From positions 1-64,000 of the forward strand of contig CAVYXF010000017.1 of NCBI GenBank assembly GCA_963772335.1: a DNA stretch of 64,000 bases. Reading direction: 5' to 3'. The DNA is from CAVYXF01 sp963772335 (GTDB lineage Bacteria > Pseudomonadota > Alphaproteobacteria > Rhizobiales > Rhodomicrobiaceae). The position numbers and the translations under genes are program-made. Shown in pieces: positions 17,847 to 27,470 of this stretch (position 1 is its first letter; each line of letters starts with the position of its first letter). Under the pieces are notes generated by a model. It ran no database searches. It was not told the DNA's origin and worked only from the letters and a program-made list of their open reading frames with translations.

Positions 17847-18596
17847 ATGAGACTTTCAGCCAAAACCGCCCTCGTTACCGGGGGCGCCTCCGGCTTCGGC
17901 GCCGAGATCGCGGCGACCTTTGCGCGCGAAGGGGCAAAGGTCGTGATCCTTGATCTGAACGCTGAGGGCGCCAAGGCCATGGCCGAAGCCATCGGTGCGA
18001 ACGCCCGCAGCCTTGGCGGCGACGTGACGCGCACCGAAGACATCCAGCGGGCGGTGAACGAAGCTGTCGCTTTCGGCGGGCGGCTCGACATCGTGGTCAA
18101 CAATGCTGGCTGGACCCATCGCAACAAGCCGATGCTCGAGGTCACCGAGGAAGAGTTCGACCGGGTCTATGACATTAACGTTAAGTCGATCTTCCATGTG
18201 AGTCGCGCCGTCGTGCCGCTGATGCGCGCCCAGGGAGGCGGGGTGATGATCAATATCGGCTCAACCGCCGGAATACGGCCTCGGCCGGGGCTGACCTGGT
18301 ACAACTCGACAAAAGGAGCGGTGAACCTGCTGTCACGGTCGATGGCAGTTGAACTCGCGCCGGACAGAATTCGCGTCAACTGCGTGGCACCAGTGATAGG
18401 GGCAACCGGACTTCTCGAATCGTTCATGGGCGCACCCGACACGCCGGAGCACCGCGCTCGGTTCGTTGCCACCATTCCGCTCGGCCGCATGTCGACCCCG
18501 AAAGATATCGCGAATGCCTGCCTCTACCTTGCGTCGGATGAAGCTGAATTCATAACCGGTGTGGTACTGGAAGTGGACGGTGGGCGCACGATTTGA
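17847..18596 (+). CDS. Short-chain dehydrogenase/reductase
   Basis: The 249-residue classical SDR carries the cofactor loop TGGASGFGAEIA, an acidic VVILDLN at the end of the second strand (suggesting NAD(H) preference), GRLDIVVNNAGW, the catalytic Ser/Tyr/Lys in GSTAGI and YNSTK, and a C-terminal ITGVVLEVDGG. The substrate is not evident. It is a single plus-strand gene between the minus-strand murJ and glnD, so it is probably transcribed alone. Confidence 0.9.
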   Translation: MRLSAKTALVTGGASGFGAEIAATFAREGAKVVILDLNAEGAKAMAEAIGANARSLGGDVTRTEDIQRAVNEAVAFGGRLDIVVNNAGWTHRNKPMLEVTEEEFDRVYDINVKSIFHVSRAVVPLMRAQGGGVMINIGSTAGIRPRPGLTWYNSTKGAVNLLSRSMAVELAPDRIRVNCVAPVIGATGLLESFMGAPDTPEHRARFVATIPLGRMSTPKDIANACLYLASDEAEFITGVVLEVDGGRTI

Positions 18597-18692
18597 GCGG
18601 CCTGCAATGTGCAGTCGATGTGCTATGTCAAAGCTGGCACCGGCTTCGGTGTGAAAAAGGTGAAGTCATTCAATCGGCCGCCATGAGACCCG

Positions 18693-21452
18693 TCAGCCCG
18701 CGCTATCCTCACTCAGGACTTCCAGAAGCCGGTCGCTGAGGAGCTTCTGCACATTCTCGCGGGTGATCTTTCGCTTGGTGGCATCGACGACATAGAACAC
18801 GTCTACCACCTTCTCCCCGAAGGTCGCCACCTGGGCGGAGCTGATCGAGATGTTCAGATCGGCGATCGCGCTAGCAAGATCATAAAGCAGGCGCGGTCGG
18901 TCGCGGCCGTTCACCTCGATGACGGTCAGCTCGTCGGAGAGGGAATTGTCGATACTGACGCGGGGCTCGACGCTGAAAGCCTCAACCAGCGCCTGCCGTC
19001 GCGGCCGTCGCACCTTCATCTTCTCGATATCGCCCTCCCCTTTCAGGAGCCGCGCAATCGTATCAGCGATGCGGGCGGCAAAATCGCGCTCCTCCTGCTC
19101 GTTGGGAAAGCTGCGCTGCAGGGAGATAGTGTTGAGCGCCATGCCGCCACGTGTCGTGGTCAGCGCCGCGCCAACGATATTGGCGCCGGCCGCCGAACAT
19201 GCACCCGCCATCATCGCCACGAGGCCGGGGCGATCGGGACACCAGAGCGTCAGTTCGGTGAGAGCGGCAAAGCTGTCGGTGGCGATCTCATAGGCAAAGG
19301 ACGGCGCGTTCTCGTTTGCCCGCCGGATCAGCATCGCATGCGCGAGCTGGCGCGGCAGATCGGTGCGCAGCCAGTAGGAGGAATGCTGCTGCTCGATCAG
19401 CCGGTCGACCTCGGCCTTGGGCCAGTCGGCGAGCGAACGCCGCAGCTCATCTTGGGCAGCACGGATGCGCAGCTCGCGCGGGATGTTGGTATGACCGCCG
19501 GCCAGCAGCGGCTCGGTTTCGTAATAGAGCGTGCGCAGGAGCTGTCCCTTCCAGCCGGTCCAAACCCCCGGCCCCACCGCGCGGATGTCGGCGGCGGTGA
19601 GGATGACGAGCAGCATCAAAAGCTCGCGGCTCTGCACAATGTCGGCGAAATCGCGGATGGTCTTGGGGTCGTTGAGGTCGCGGCTTTGGGCGAACTGGCT
19701 CATCACCAGGTGATTCTCGACCAGCCAGGCAACGGTGAAGGTTTCGGACGGGCTGAGACCAAGACGGGGGCAAAGCTCGCGGGCGATACGCGTCCCCACG
19801 ATCGAGTGATCCTCATCGCGCCCTTTGGCGATGTCATGGAGGAGCACGGCGACATAGAGCGCCCGCCGGTTGGCGATATTGCGGATGATCTCGGTCGAAA
19901 GCGGCAGCTCGTCGCCCAGAAGCCCGCGCTCGATTTTGGAGAGCACGCCCACCGCGCGGATCAGATGCTCATCGACCGTATAGTGATGATACATATTGAA
20001 CTGCATCATCGAGACCACCCGGCCGAAATCGGGGATGAAGCGGCCGAGCACGCCCGCCTCGTTCATCCGCCGCAGCGAGAACTCGGGGTTCGTGCGGGAG
20101 GTGAGGATCTCCAGGAATAGCCGGTTGGCTTCCTTGTTCGCGCGCAGATTGTCGTCGATGAGGCGCAGCGAGGAGCGCACCAGGCGGATGACCTCCGGAT
20201 GCAGGAGAACATTGTGGTGCGCCGCCAGCGCAAACACCCGGATCAGGTTGACCGGGTCGTTCTTGAAGACGTCCCTGGTCTTAAAGGCCATCCGCCCGTT
20301 CTCGATGCGGAAGTCGCTGGTGTTCGACAGTTTTGCACGCGCCCGCCAGGTCAGCGGCGAGAGCAGGTTGTTGAGCTGCGGCACGCCCTTGAGCTGCTTG
20401 ACCTCGAGCGAAGAGCACACGATGCGCGTCAAGTCGCCAACATCCTTGGCGACCAAAAAATAGTGCTTCATGAAGCGTTCGACCGCCATCAGCCCGCCGC
20501 GGTCGCGGTAGTGCAGGCGTTCGGCCATGATCGGCTGCACGTCGAAGGTCAGCCGCTCCTCCGCCTTGCCGGCGAGGAAATGCAGATGGCAGCGCACCGT
20601 CCAGAGGAAGTCCTCGCTGCGCCGGTAAAGGTGATATTCCGCGGGCGAGAACACGCCGGCCTCCACCCAGTTCCCGCCTTTCAGCTCGGGATGGAGGTGT
20701 TTGGCGATCCAGTAGAGGGTGTGAAGGTCACGCAGGCCGCCTTTGCCGTCCTTGATGTTCGGCTCGACCCGGTAGCGCGAGGAGCCGGTGCGCTCATGTC
20801 GTTTGTCGCGCTCCTCCAGCTTGGCCGCGATGAACTCGCGTTGACCGCCCGACAGCACCCCATCACGGAACTGGATCTGGAAAGAGCGCCAGAGCTCCTC
20901 CCCGCCGAGAATCAGCCGGGTGTCGAGCAGAGCGGTCTGGGTGGTGATGTCGGATCTGGCGAAGCGGATGGTCTGCTCCACCGTGCGCGTCGCATGGCCG
21001 ACTTTGAAGCCCAGATCCCAGAGCAGGTAGAGCATGTATTCCGCCACGCTCTCGCCCCAGGGTGTCTTTTTGTAGGGCATCAGGAACAGGAGATCGATGT
21101 CCGAGGCGGGCGCCAAGAGCCCGCGGCCGTAGCCGCCGGTTGCGATGATGTTCACGCGCTCGGCCTGGGACGGGTTCTGGGCGCGGTAAATGTGGCGGGT
21201 GATGAAATCGAACAGCAGCTTGATCAGCTCATCCTGGAATAGCGACAGGCTCTCGGCGCATTTGCGCCCATTTCCATCGGCTTCGAGGGCATTCCAGGCG
21301 GCCTCACGTGCCTCCCGCACGAGCTGCTTGAGCATAGCCAGGAGCTCGCTGCGCAGTGCTGCGCTGTTGCCGTCATGCTTGCGCCAAAGCGCGCCAAGAT
21401 CCCCCTGCAGGGCGGCGCGGTCGAAGAATGGAGCCTTAAGACGCTGATCCAT
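18693..21452 (-). CDS. glnD: [Protein-PII] uridylyltransferase/UMP-removing enzyme
   Basis: The 919-residue bifunctional nitrogen sensor attaches and removes UMP on PII proteins in response to glutamine. It has the nucleotidyltransferase motif ATGGYGRGLLAPASDIDLLF at about residues 105-125, the linker GlnD region (YRVEPNIKDGKGGLRDLHTL), an HD hydrolase domain with HHYTVDEHLIRAVG and AVLLHDIAKGRDEDHS, and two C-terminal ACT domains (WCPDRPGLVAMMAG; GRDRPRLLYDLASAIADL). Order and length match alphaproteobacterial GlnD. Confidence 0.95.
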   Translation of the reverse strand: MDQRLKAPFFDRAALQGDLGALWRKHDGNSAALRSELLAMLKQLVREAREAAWNALEADGNGRKCAESLSLFQDELIKLLFDFITRHIYRAQNPSQAERVNIIATGGYGRGLLAPASDIDLLFLMPYKKTPWGESVAEYMLYLLWDLGFKVGHATRTVEQTIRFARSDITTQTALLDTRLILGGEELWRSFQIQFRDGVLSGGQREFIAAKLEERDKRHERTGSSRYRVEPNIKDGKGGLRDLHTLYWIAKHLHPELKGGNWVEAGVFSPAEYHLYRRSEDFLWTVRCHLHFLAGKAEERLTFDVQPIMAERLHYRDRGGLMAVERFMKHYFLVAKDVGDLTRIVCSSLEVKQLKGVPQLNNLLSPLTWRARAKLSNTSDFRIENGRMAFKTRDVFKNDPVNLIRVFALAAHHNVLLHPEVIRLVRSSLRLIDDNLRANKEANRLFLEILTSRTNPEFSLRRMNEAGVLGRFIPDFGRVVSMMQFNMYHHYTVDEHLIRAVGVLSKIERGLLGDELPLSTEIIRNIANRRALYVAVLLHDIAKGRDEDHSIVGTRIARELCPRLGLSPSETFTVAWLVENHLVMSQFAQSRDLNDPKTIRDFADIVQSRELLMLLVILTAADIRAVGPGVWTGWKGQLLRTLYYETEPLLAGGHTNIPRELRIRAAQDELRRSLADWPKAEVDRLIEQQHSSYWLRTDLPRQLAHAMLIRRANENAPSFAYEIATDSFAALTELTLWCPDRPGLVAMMAGACSAAGANIVGAALTTTRGGMALNTISLQRSFPNEQEERDFAARIADTIARLLKGEGDIEKMKVRRPRRQALVEAFSVEPRVSIDNSLSDELTVIEVNGRDRPRLLYDLASAIADLNISISSAQVATFGEKVVDVFYVVDATKRKITRENVQKLLSDRLLEVLSEDSAG

Positions 21453-21607
21453 GAAGCTGCAATCGGTTTTGTCGGAGCGGGCGGCGGGGTTTCAACGCGT
21501 TAAGACCCAAGTCTATACCAAATCGCGATGAGCGGCACCGCCGACCATCCTCCTATCGCAACGCCAATTGACAAAGCCCCACGTGCAGCTTAGTTCATGG
21601 GCGGTTA

Positions 21608-21692
21608 GCCCAGGTGGCGGAATTGGTAGACGCGCTGGTTTCAGGTACCAGTGGTGAAAGCCGTGGAGGTTCGAGTCCTCTCCTGGGCACCA
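21608..21692 (+). tRNA. tRNA-Leu(CAG)
   Basis: The 85-nt class II tRNA has acceptor GCCCAGG/CCTGGGC, D-loop GGTAGACG, an anticodon stem CTGGT/ACCAG around loop TTCAGGT (anticodon CAG), a variable arm, T-loop TTCGAGT and an encoded CCA ending at 21692. It reads the CUG codon. A P4-type integrase gene starts 161 bp beyond its 3' end, so it is the probable attachment site of the right-hand island. Confidence 0.95.
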
Positions 21693-21853
21693 TTTCTTGT
21701 CTCTCGACATCGCAATCAGTCTCTTAGTCCTTTGTAATCATAGAGAAAACGGGATTGTTTTCCCATAATCCGTTCCATTGTTTCTCATTGAAACCAACAC
21801 ATTCGTTGGTAGATCCTTTGGTACCGGCATTTCCGGGCGAGAGGAATACCAAC

Positions 21854-23068
21854 ATGCCGTTGACCGACACCTACCTGCGCAAGGCGATAGGCGCGCCTAA
21901 ACCCTTAAAGAAGGCTGATGGCGGCAGCCTTTTCATTTTGATCCAACCGGATGGAAAAAGGCTGTGGCGGTTCTCGTACCGCTTCGCCGGCAAGCAGAAG
22001 ACGCTAGCCATGGGCGTCTATCCGACTACCGGCCTTGCTGCCGCGCGGAAGGCCCGTGACGCAGCGAAAGAGCAGCTCGCGCAAGGCATTGATCCAGGAG
22101 AGGCGCGCAAAGCTGAGAAGGCTGCACTGCGCCTGGTGGTCGAGAACTCGTTCGAAGCAATGGCGCGAGAATGGCACAAAGCCCAACTCCACCGATGGAC
22201 GCCGGAACACGCCGGGCGAATCATCCGTCGGCTGGAACGCGATGTTTTTCCCTATATCGGCAAACAGTCCATTGCGAAGATTGAGCCGCCGGAGCTGCTG
22301 GACGTGCTTCGTAAGGTCGAGGAACGCGGCGCGCACGATATCACCAAACGCCTGCGGGAGCATTGCGGACAGATATTCCGCTTTGCGATTGCCAGTGGCC
22401 GGGCGCGACGCGATCCTTCAGCGGACCTGCGCGGCGCGCTGAAGGCCGCGCCGCCGGTGCAGCATCAGAAGGCAATGTCCCGCGATGAGCTTCCCGCGTT
22501 CCTTCGCCAGCTTGAAGCCTATGAGGGCGAGGTCACAACGCGTCTCGCTCTTAAGCTGATCATTTTAACGATGGTCAGAACGAAGGAACTGCGCGGTGCG
22601 GAATGGCGGGAGTTTGAAGACCTCGTGGGCGATGCCCCTCTATGGCGTATACCTGCCGCACGCATGAAGATGCCCCGCGAGCATCTGGTTCCCCTGCCGC
22701 ACCAGGCCGTCGAGATTCTTGATGCTTTGCGTCCCTTGACCGGGTGGGGGTCATACCTGTTCCCGTCCGGTGGGAAGAAAGGCGGTATGAGCGAAAACAC
22801 CATGCTCTATGCTCTGTACCGAATGGGCTATCATTCCCGCGCAACCGTTCACGGATTCCGGAGCGTCGCCTCTACCGTTTTGAACGAGAATGGCTTCCAT
22901 CCCGATTGGATCGAGCGGCAATTGGCGCACGACGAAGCCAATAAGATTCGCGGCGCTTACAATGCCGCTCAATATCTCAAAGGCCGACGCAGTATGCTTC
23001 AGTGGTACGCCGATTACCTGGATGCCCTTCGCGATGGCCGGAAGGCTGAGGCGTTTTCGGCAGGCTAA
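21854..23068 (+). CDS. P4-type tyrosine integrase
   Basis: The 404-residue site-specific recombinase starts MPLTDTYLRKAIGAPKPLKK (DUF4102 arm-binding domain), continues with a SAM-like core-binding domain around residues 100-190, and ends with the catalytic domain. The catalytic set is visible: Arg in ILTMVRTKELRGAEW, H-x-x-R in VHGFRS, His in QLAHDEANKIRGAYNAAQY, with the nucleophile Tyr probably in AYNAAQY. It has a GAGAGGAA ribosome binding site. It lies just beyond the tRNA-Leu 3' end, as such integrases usually do, and looks intact. Confidence 0.9.
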   Translation: MPLTDTYLRKAIGAPKPLKKADGGSLFILIQPDGKRLWRFSYRFAGKQKTLAMGVYPTTGLAAARKARDAAKEQLAQGIDPGEARKAEKAALRLVVENSFEAMAREWHKAQLHRWTPEHAGRIIRRLERDVFPYIGKQSIAKIEPPELLDVLRKVEERGAHDITKRLREHCGQIFRFAIASGRARRDPSADLRGALKAAPPVQHQKAMSRDELPAFLRQLEAYEGEVTTRLALKLIILTMVRTKELRGAEWREFEDLVGDAPLWRIPAARMKMPREHLVPLPHQAVEILDALRPLTGWGSYLFPSGGKKGGMSENTMLYALYRMGYHSRATVHGFRSVASTVLNENGFHPDWIERQLAHDEANKIRGAYNAAQYLKGRRSMLQWYADYLDALRDGRKAEAFSAG

Positions 23069-23146
23069 TCATGGCGAACGAAGACAAGCGTTGTTAGGGG
23101 AAGGTGAGGAGGTGTAACTCCCGGTCTGTAATGCGCCGGCCCTTTA

Positions 23147-23168
23147 GTTCGAGTCCGTCCCTCTCCGC
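23147..23168 (+). repeat. tRNA-Ser-like 3'-end relic (possible attachment site)
   Basis: The 22 bp from GTTCGAGTCC to CTCTCCGC match the 3' end of tRNA-Ser(CGA) in this window at 20 of 22 positions. It lies 79 bp after the integrase stop. The preceding bases (about 23095-23146) contain a weak tRNA-like layout with loop CTGTAAT, but the T-stem does not pair. I read it as a relic of an attachment site or tRNA fragment. Confidence 0.4.
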
Positions 23169-23561
23169 AAGCGCTCGAATACGCGATTGACTTACCTTAG
23201 TATTTTCACCTCCATTTTTTGTATCCCCCAATTTATCCCCCTTGCGATATCGAAATTGTCAATGGCTGCACCCAGCAGCAATGAATTCAGGCGCCGTCCT
23301 CGCTGGACTATAAGACGCGTGCCATGCGGCTCGTCTGCGCCCGCCGCAGCTATTGCAGCGAATGCCCATCTCTGCGTTTGGTCTTCTTCTAGAGGGAGAG
23401 CCGACAACCATCACAAACCATGCTGAGGCTGACAACCAATCGCCCACTGCTGTCTCGGACCGGCAGGATTGCCGCCAGGCTGTGTGGAAACGGTATTCTG
23501 GATATCGCTCGGTAGAGAGTAATCGCCAGCCCGGGTTCAGCCGGCCATTGCCGCCCGGAGC
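23169..23561. other. No gene seen
   Basis: The stretch between the tRNA-like relic and the IS1182 fragment holds only short overlapping frames without family features. It is probably degenerate element DNA. Confidence 0.3.
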
Positions 23562-23834
23562 TTAGCCGCGCCAAGGACGCTCAGCAGCCGGCGGAAGTTT
23601 ATATGCCAGCACCTGCAGGCTTATCTCTGTGCGGACGGCTTTCAGCCCCTTGCACAGGAAGTGAGTGGCGCCCATCCACGCCTTGATGGTGGCGAATGGA
23701 TGCTCGACGGTTGCGCGGCGGATCGCCATGGCATCGCCGATGGCGCCCAGCCGGGCCCTGAGCGCCTCGACCACGCTCTCATGCTCCCAGCGTTTGACAC
23801 GTCGCTCGCCGCCGGTCGTGCATTGGTACCTCAA
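23562..23834 (-). mobile_element. IS1182-family transposase C-terminal fragment
   Basis: The 90-residue frame reads RYQCTTGGERRVKRWEHESV, then AIRRATVEHPFATIKAWMGA and THFLCKGLKAVRTEISLQVL. This closely parallels the C-terminus of the full IS1182 transposase at 47.5-48.9 kb (HPFSTIKASMGATHFLCKGL). The N-terminal three quarters is missing: the break falls at about 23835, just before the left end of the ISL3 element, so that insertion may have displaced the rest. Confidence 0.8.
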
Positions 23835-23849
23835 GGTGTCAATCGGCGT

Positions 23850-25518
23850 GGAACTTTGGCTCTAACTCAGATTTGATGATTTTGCATGGTGGCGTAGCGC
23901 TGGTTTCTCAGGAGAATCAGCGTCATGGCCAGCAACTTGCGTTTGTCGTCCCTGATCCCGGACGGTTTGATCGTCGATAGCAATGCCGAGACGAGGGTGT
24001 CATCATCGTCTCTGTTCGTGCGAAGGCCGATGAGCAGGCTTGCCCGCTATGCGGCAAGCTGTCGAGCCGCATTCACAGCCGATATGTCAGGACGGCGGCT
24101 GATTTGCCTTTTGCTGGCAAGAAGGTCGAGCTTCAGCTCATGATGCGGCGGTTTGTCTGCAATGCGCCATCCTGTCCAAGACGGATTTTCGCGGAACGAT
24201 TTGAGAGGGGATTATCGCTGAGCGGGCGCGGCGAACATCGCGGCTGGAGTGTATCGTTCATCATCTCGGGCTTGCGCTGGGCGGCTGTCCGGCCGCCAGC
24301 TTCGCCAAGCGGCTGAGGATGCCGGTCAGCAACGACACGCTGCTCAGGGTGGTGCGGCGGAGAGCGAAGCTGCCGGCTGAGCCGCTCAATGTCATCGGCA
24401 TCGATGATTGGGCCTGGCGGCGGAATCATCGTTACGGGACGATTATTTGCGATCTGGAGCGCCGGCGGATCGTGGCGCTCTTGCCCGACCGCGAGATTGC
24501 GACCGTGCAAGCTTGGCTCACCGATCATCCAGAGATCAGCGTGGTCTCGCGAGACCGGGGCGGCGGTTATGGCGAAGCGGCGTCGAAGGCATTGCCGCAC
24601 GCGGTCCAGGTCGCCGATCGCTGGCATCTCATGGAAAACGCGAGCGCCGCTTTCCTCGATGCCGTGCGCAAGTCGATGGCCTCGATCCGGAGCGCAATCG
24701 GCGCCACGACGATCAATCCGGAGCTGCTCACCTGTGCGGAGAAGCTGCAATATGACGGCTACCTGCGCCGCGAGGAAACCAACGCTGCGATCCTGGCGCT
24801 TGCAGGCGAAGGCGTCGCCATCAAGGACATTGTCCGCCGCACCGGCCATAGCCGCAAGCTCGTCCGCCAGGTGATCCGCGGCGAGAGAACCGATGTCTTC
24901 CGGGTTCGGCAGAGTTCGCTCGATGCATATCTGCCATTGCTGGATGAGCTGTGGAGCTCCGGCTGCCGCAACGGCGCCGAACTTTGGCGCCGCCTGAAAG
25001 CCAAAGGCTTTCGAGGCGCCTTGCGCGTCGTCAGCGAGTGGGCGACCCGCCGCCGCCGCGCTGAACAAGCCTCCGACCAGCAGCTGCAAAAGGTGCCATC
25101 GGCCAGAAAGATCGCACGGCTGATGACGGCGGCTCGCGATCATCTGAGCAAGGCCGATACCATTCGTCGATTGCCGCGATCGAGGCAGGCGCGCCCATGC
25201 TGGTCAAAGCCCGTGACCTGATCGATCGCTTCCATGCGATGATCCGCAGGAAGAAGATGCCCGATCTGGAGCCGTGGCTCGCCGACGCCGAGGCAAGCCT
25301 GATCGCGTCTTTCGCCAGCGGCATTCGCCGAGACAATGCTGCCGTCAGCGCCGCGATGACCGAGCCCTGGTCGAACGGCCAGACGGAAGGGCAGATCACA
25401 AAGCTCAAGCTGGTGAAGCGGCAGATGTATGGCCGCGGAAAGCTCGATCTTCTCCAAGCCAGACTGATCGGAGCAGCATGAGCAGCATTCATCGAGATTG
25501 CGTCAGAGCCAAATTTGC
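23850..25518 (+). mobile_element. ISL3-family insertion sequence
   Basis: The ends carry imperfect inverted repeats. The left end reads TTTGGCTCTAACTCAGATTT (23856 on) and the right end, on the opposite strand, TTTGGCTCTGACGCAATCTC (25514 back), each followed by GATGA. A single ISL3-type transposase, now frameshifted, fills the interior. I cannot fix the outermost bases to better than a few nucleotides, and no clear 8-bp target duplication is visible. Confidence 0.75.
23925..25481 (+). pseudogene. ISL3-family transposase, three frameshifts
   Basis: Homology runs through four frames: the start MASNLRLSSLIPDGLIVD; a zinc-ribbon part DEQACPLCGKLSSRIHSRYV and RRFVCNAPSCPRRIFAERFE; the main DDE region VSNDTLLRVVRRR, IGIDDWAWRRNHRYGTIICD and VVSRDRGGGYGEAASKALPH AVQVADRWHL (in parts); then the C-terminal AVSAAMTEPWSNGQTEGQIT KLKLVKRQMYGR. 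Shifts fall near 24000, 24205 and 25190. It would be about 515 residues if repaired, the family norm. The catalytic acidic residues appear to survive, so the inactivation is recent. Confidence 0.8.
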
Positions 25519-25689
25519 ATGCCGGTTCACAGCCCATATCAGCTTTTCTGGTGCTGGCCGCTGTCGCGAGCGCGGTGGGTGGTACTGTACGGCTGCAGGC
25601 GGAAGCCTGTGGAAAGGAACCTGCAAGCGGTGGGGGTTTGGATGCGCCGCAAGTTGTACCGAGGCCCGACTGCCGGCGGCCCATCGTCG

Positions 25690-26184
25690 CTACAGACGCG
25701 GATCGATCGGCTCGGTCTCCAGGGTCAGCACGCCGAATATCGCCTCATGAACGCGGCGGAGTGGCTCGCGCGACACGAAGCGCTGCAGCGCTTCGGCGCC
25801 GAGCAGGAACTCGCGGATGGCAAGCGAGCGCTTCTTGCCGAGGCTGCGGTCGCGAAGCCGCGCCAGGTGCTCGGGCGCGTCGTATTCCGGGCCGTAGATG
25901 ATGCGCAGATATTCCGGGCCACGGCACTTCACGGCCGGCTGCGCCATCCCTTTGCGGCCTCGCGCGATGAAGCTGCGCGGCTTCACCACCATGCCCTCGC
26001 CGCCACGCGCCGTCAGCTGGCTCCACCACTCGGTCGCGGCGTCGACGCTGGCCGCGTCCGCCAGATCGACCAGCTGATGTGTCGTCGCCATGATGATGGG
26101 ATCGCCATGCTCGGCGAGGCGTGCAAGCTCGGCATCGGGCTCGCCGAGCGGCTCGATGCGAACGCGATATCCGAACTGCTCCGC
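25690..26184 (-). pseudogene. Pnkp-type RNA-repair enzyme, C-terminal fragment
   Basis: About 165 residues remain of the ligase (adenylyltransferase) end of bacterial polynucleotide kinase-phosphatase. Visible parts are LVDLADAASVDAATEWWSQL, the ligase motif RGGEGMVVKPRSFIARGRKG, then PAVKCRGPEYLRIIYGPEYD and SREPLRRVHEAIFGVL. Full Pnkp (about 850 residues) has kinase and phosphatase domains first; these are replaced by the IS3 fragment at 26185. The surviving order methyltransferase, RNA ligase, Pnkp points to a lost RNA-repair operon on this strand. Confidence 0.75.
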
Positions 26185-26586
26185 TGACCTGCCCAGTTTT
26201 TTCGGACCACGCTTAACTTGAGACGACCACCTCGTCTCCTGTGTTTTCTTGCCCCTTGCGGGACGGTGATGCGACGGGGTGGAGCGCATAGGCTCCAAAT
26301 ACCGCAGCGGTCCGCCCCGTCGCCTGGCAGGCCGCCGCCTCTTGCTCCCTGAGCCGGGCCGCGAATGCCGCCGGCGTCAGATAGCCGAGACTGGAATGCG
26401 GCCGCACTTCGTTGTAGTGCCGCCGCCATGTTTCGATCACGACCTTCGCCTTGGCCCGGCTGCGGAACCATTCCAGGCTCAGGCACTCGTTGCGAAATTT
26501 GCCGTTGAAGCTTTCCCCGGTGCCATTCTGCCAGGCTTGCCCGGATCGATCAACGCCGTGGCGATGCCTTGATCGGTGATCCATTT
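26185..26586 (-). mobile_element. IS3-family fragment (OrfB 3' end and right terminus)
   Basis: The frame 26584-26213 reads GQAWQNGTGESFNGKFRNEC, then LEWFRSRAKAKVVIETWRRH and YNEVRPHSSLGYLTPAAFAA, the C-terminal integrase-core signature of IS3-family OrfB including its catalytic Glu (GES). The element's end is the TGACCTGCCC sequence at 26185. Upstream, WITDQGIATALIDPGKP of the same transposase is fused out of frame to the RNA ligase gene. The left 800 bp or so of the element is missing, so this is a deletion scar rather than a simple insertion. Confidence 0.8.
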
Positions 26587-26826
26587 CAAAAGCGCGAAAT
26601 GCCGCTCGGCCGGGCCGCCGGTGAAATAATGCCCGCGGCTTTGCAGGAGGAGATCGCCATCGGCGTCGAAGCTGATCGCGGCGTTCGCGCCGTCGAGCTT
26701 CTCCTCCATCACGACATGCCGACCCGCGATCGCCTCGAAGCCCGCGGCGATAAAGCCCTCATCCCCCGGCTGCAGGCGCGAGCCGATGATGTGCTGCGTA
26801 CGCGGATATTTGCGGATCTGATCCAT
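26587..26826 (-). pseudogene. RNA ligase, N-terminal fragment
   Basis: Eighty residues survive: KYPRTQHIIGSRLQPGDE, then GRHVVMEEKLDGANAAISFD and LLLQSRGHYFTGGPAERHFA. The KLDGAN motif holds the lysine that would be adenylylated in Rnl2-like RNA ligases. The frame then runs into IS3 sequence (WITDQG). The ATG overlaps the TAA of the methyltransferase (TAATG), so the two were translationally coupled. The nucleotidyltransferase domain is cut at about one third of its normal length. Confidence 0.7.
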
Positions 26827-27151
26827 TAACCGCTCACCCGCGCCACGGCAACGATATGGCCGAGCAGATAGTCGATGCTGACGCGCGCCGCCCCGCCTCC
26901 ATCAGCAAGGCTTTCAGCGTCTCGCCGGTGAAGACCTGAACATGCTCGGGATTATCGTCGGGCTTGGAGGGCACCGAGGCGATCACGAAGCACCGCGCCA
27001 GCCGTACCGCCTCGCGCGCGAGTGGCAGCGGATCGTGCTGATGCTCCAGCACTTCGAGCACCGTTGCGCCATCGAAGCTGACGTCCGCGAAAGGCAAGCC
27101 GGCCGATCGCGCGCAATGCCGCCAGCGAATGTTATCGCGATGGAGGAGCAA
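26826..27151 (-). pseudogene. SAM-dependent methyltransferase fragment of the RNA-repair cluster
   Basis: The frame contains FDGATVLEVLEHQHDPLPLA REAVRLARCFVIASVPSKPD (in parts) and DNPEHVQVFTGETLKALLME, a class I methyltransferase C-half. A one-base shift near 26890 moves the conserved end (VSIDYLLGHIVAVARVSG, stop at 26826) to another frame. The SAM-binding N-terminus is missing. Such a methyltransferase next to an RNA ligase and Pnkp is a recurring bacterial RNA-repair neighbourhood; I cannot say whether it is Hen1-like. Confidence 0.55.
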
Positions 27152-27257
27152 CCGGCAGATGATCGTCAGGTGGTATGAAGGCGCGTTTCGTGGAGGCGGC
27201 GGGTGATCGGCTCGCCCACTTGGGCTTGAGATGCGGCCTGCATGCGCTAGCTTGCCG

Positions 27258-27283
27258 AGACGCCAATCGATGTATCGGCGTCT
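27258..27283. terminator. Stem-loop before the GDP-fucose synthase gene
   Basis: AGACGCC and GGCGTCT form a 7-bp stem with a 12-nt loop, followed by T and A-rich bases. It may be a weak terminator or simply a dyad. The rest of 27152-27470 shows no gene. Confidence 0.3.
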
Positions 27284-27470
27284 TTAGACGCTGGTGCGCT
27301 GGGCTTTCGTCAACTTCAAGTTGCTGAGGCCGGGTTCTACCCGTGTTATCCCCAGGCTTGCCATGCGTTGGTGGAATTTTGCGGTCGGGCGCCGCAAAAG
27401 CGGCTATAGCAAATCAGCTCAGTCGCGCGAAGCGGTTGAGGCTAAACTCAGGATTTGCTTCAGGAAAGCT

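Noticed and set aside
20199..21242. Plus-strand 347-codon open frame opposite glnD
   Set aside because: It lies wholly inside the well-supported glnD gene on the other strand.
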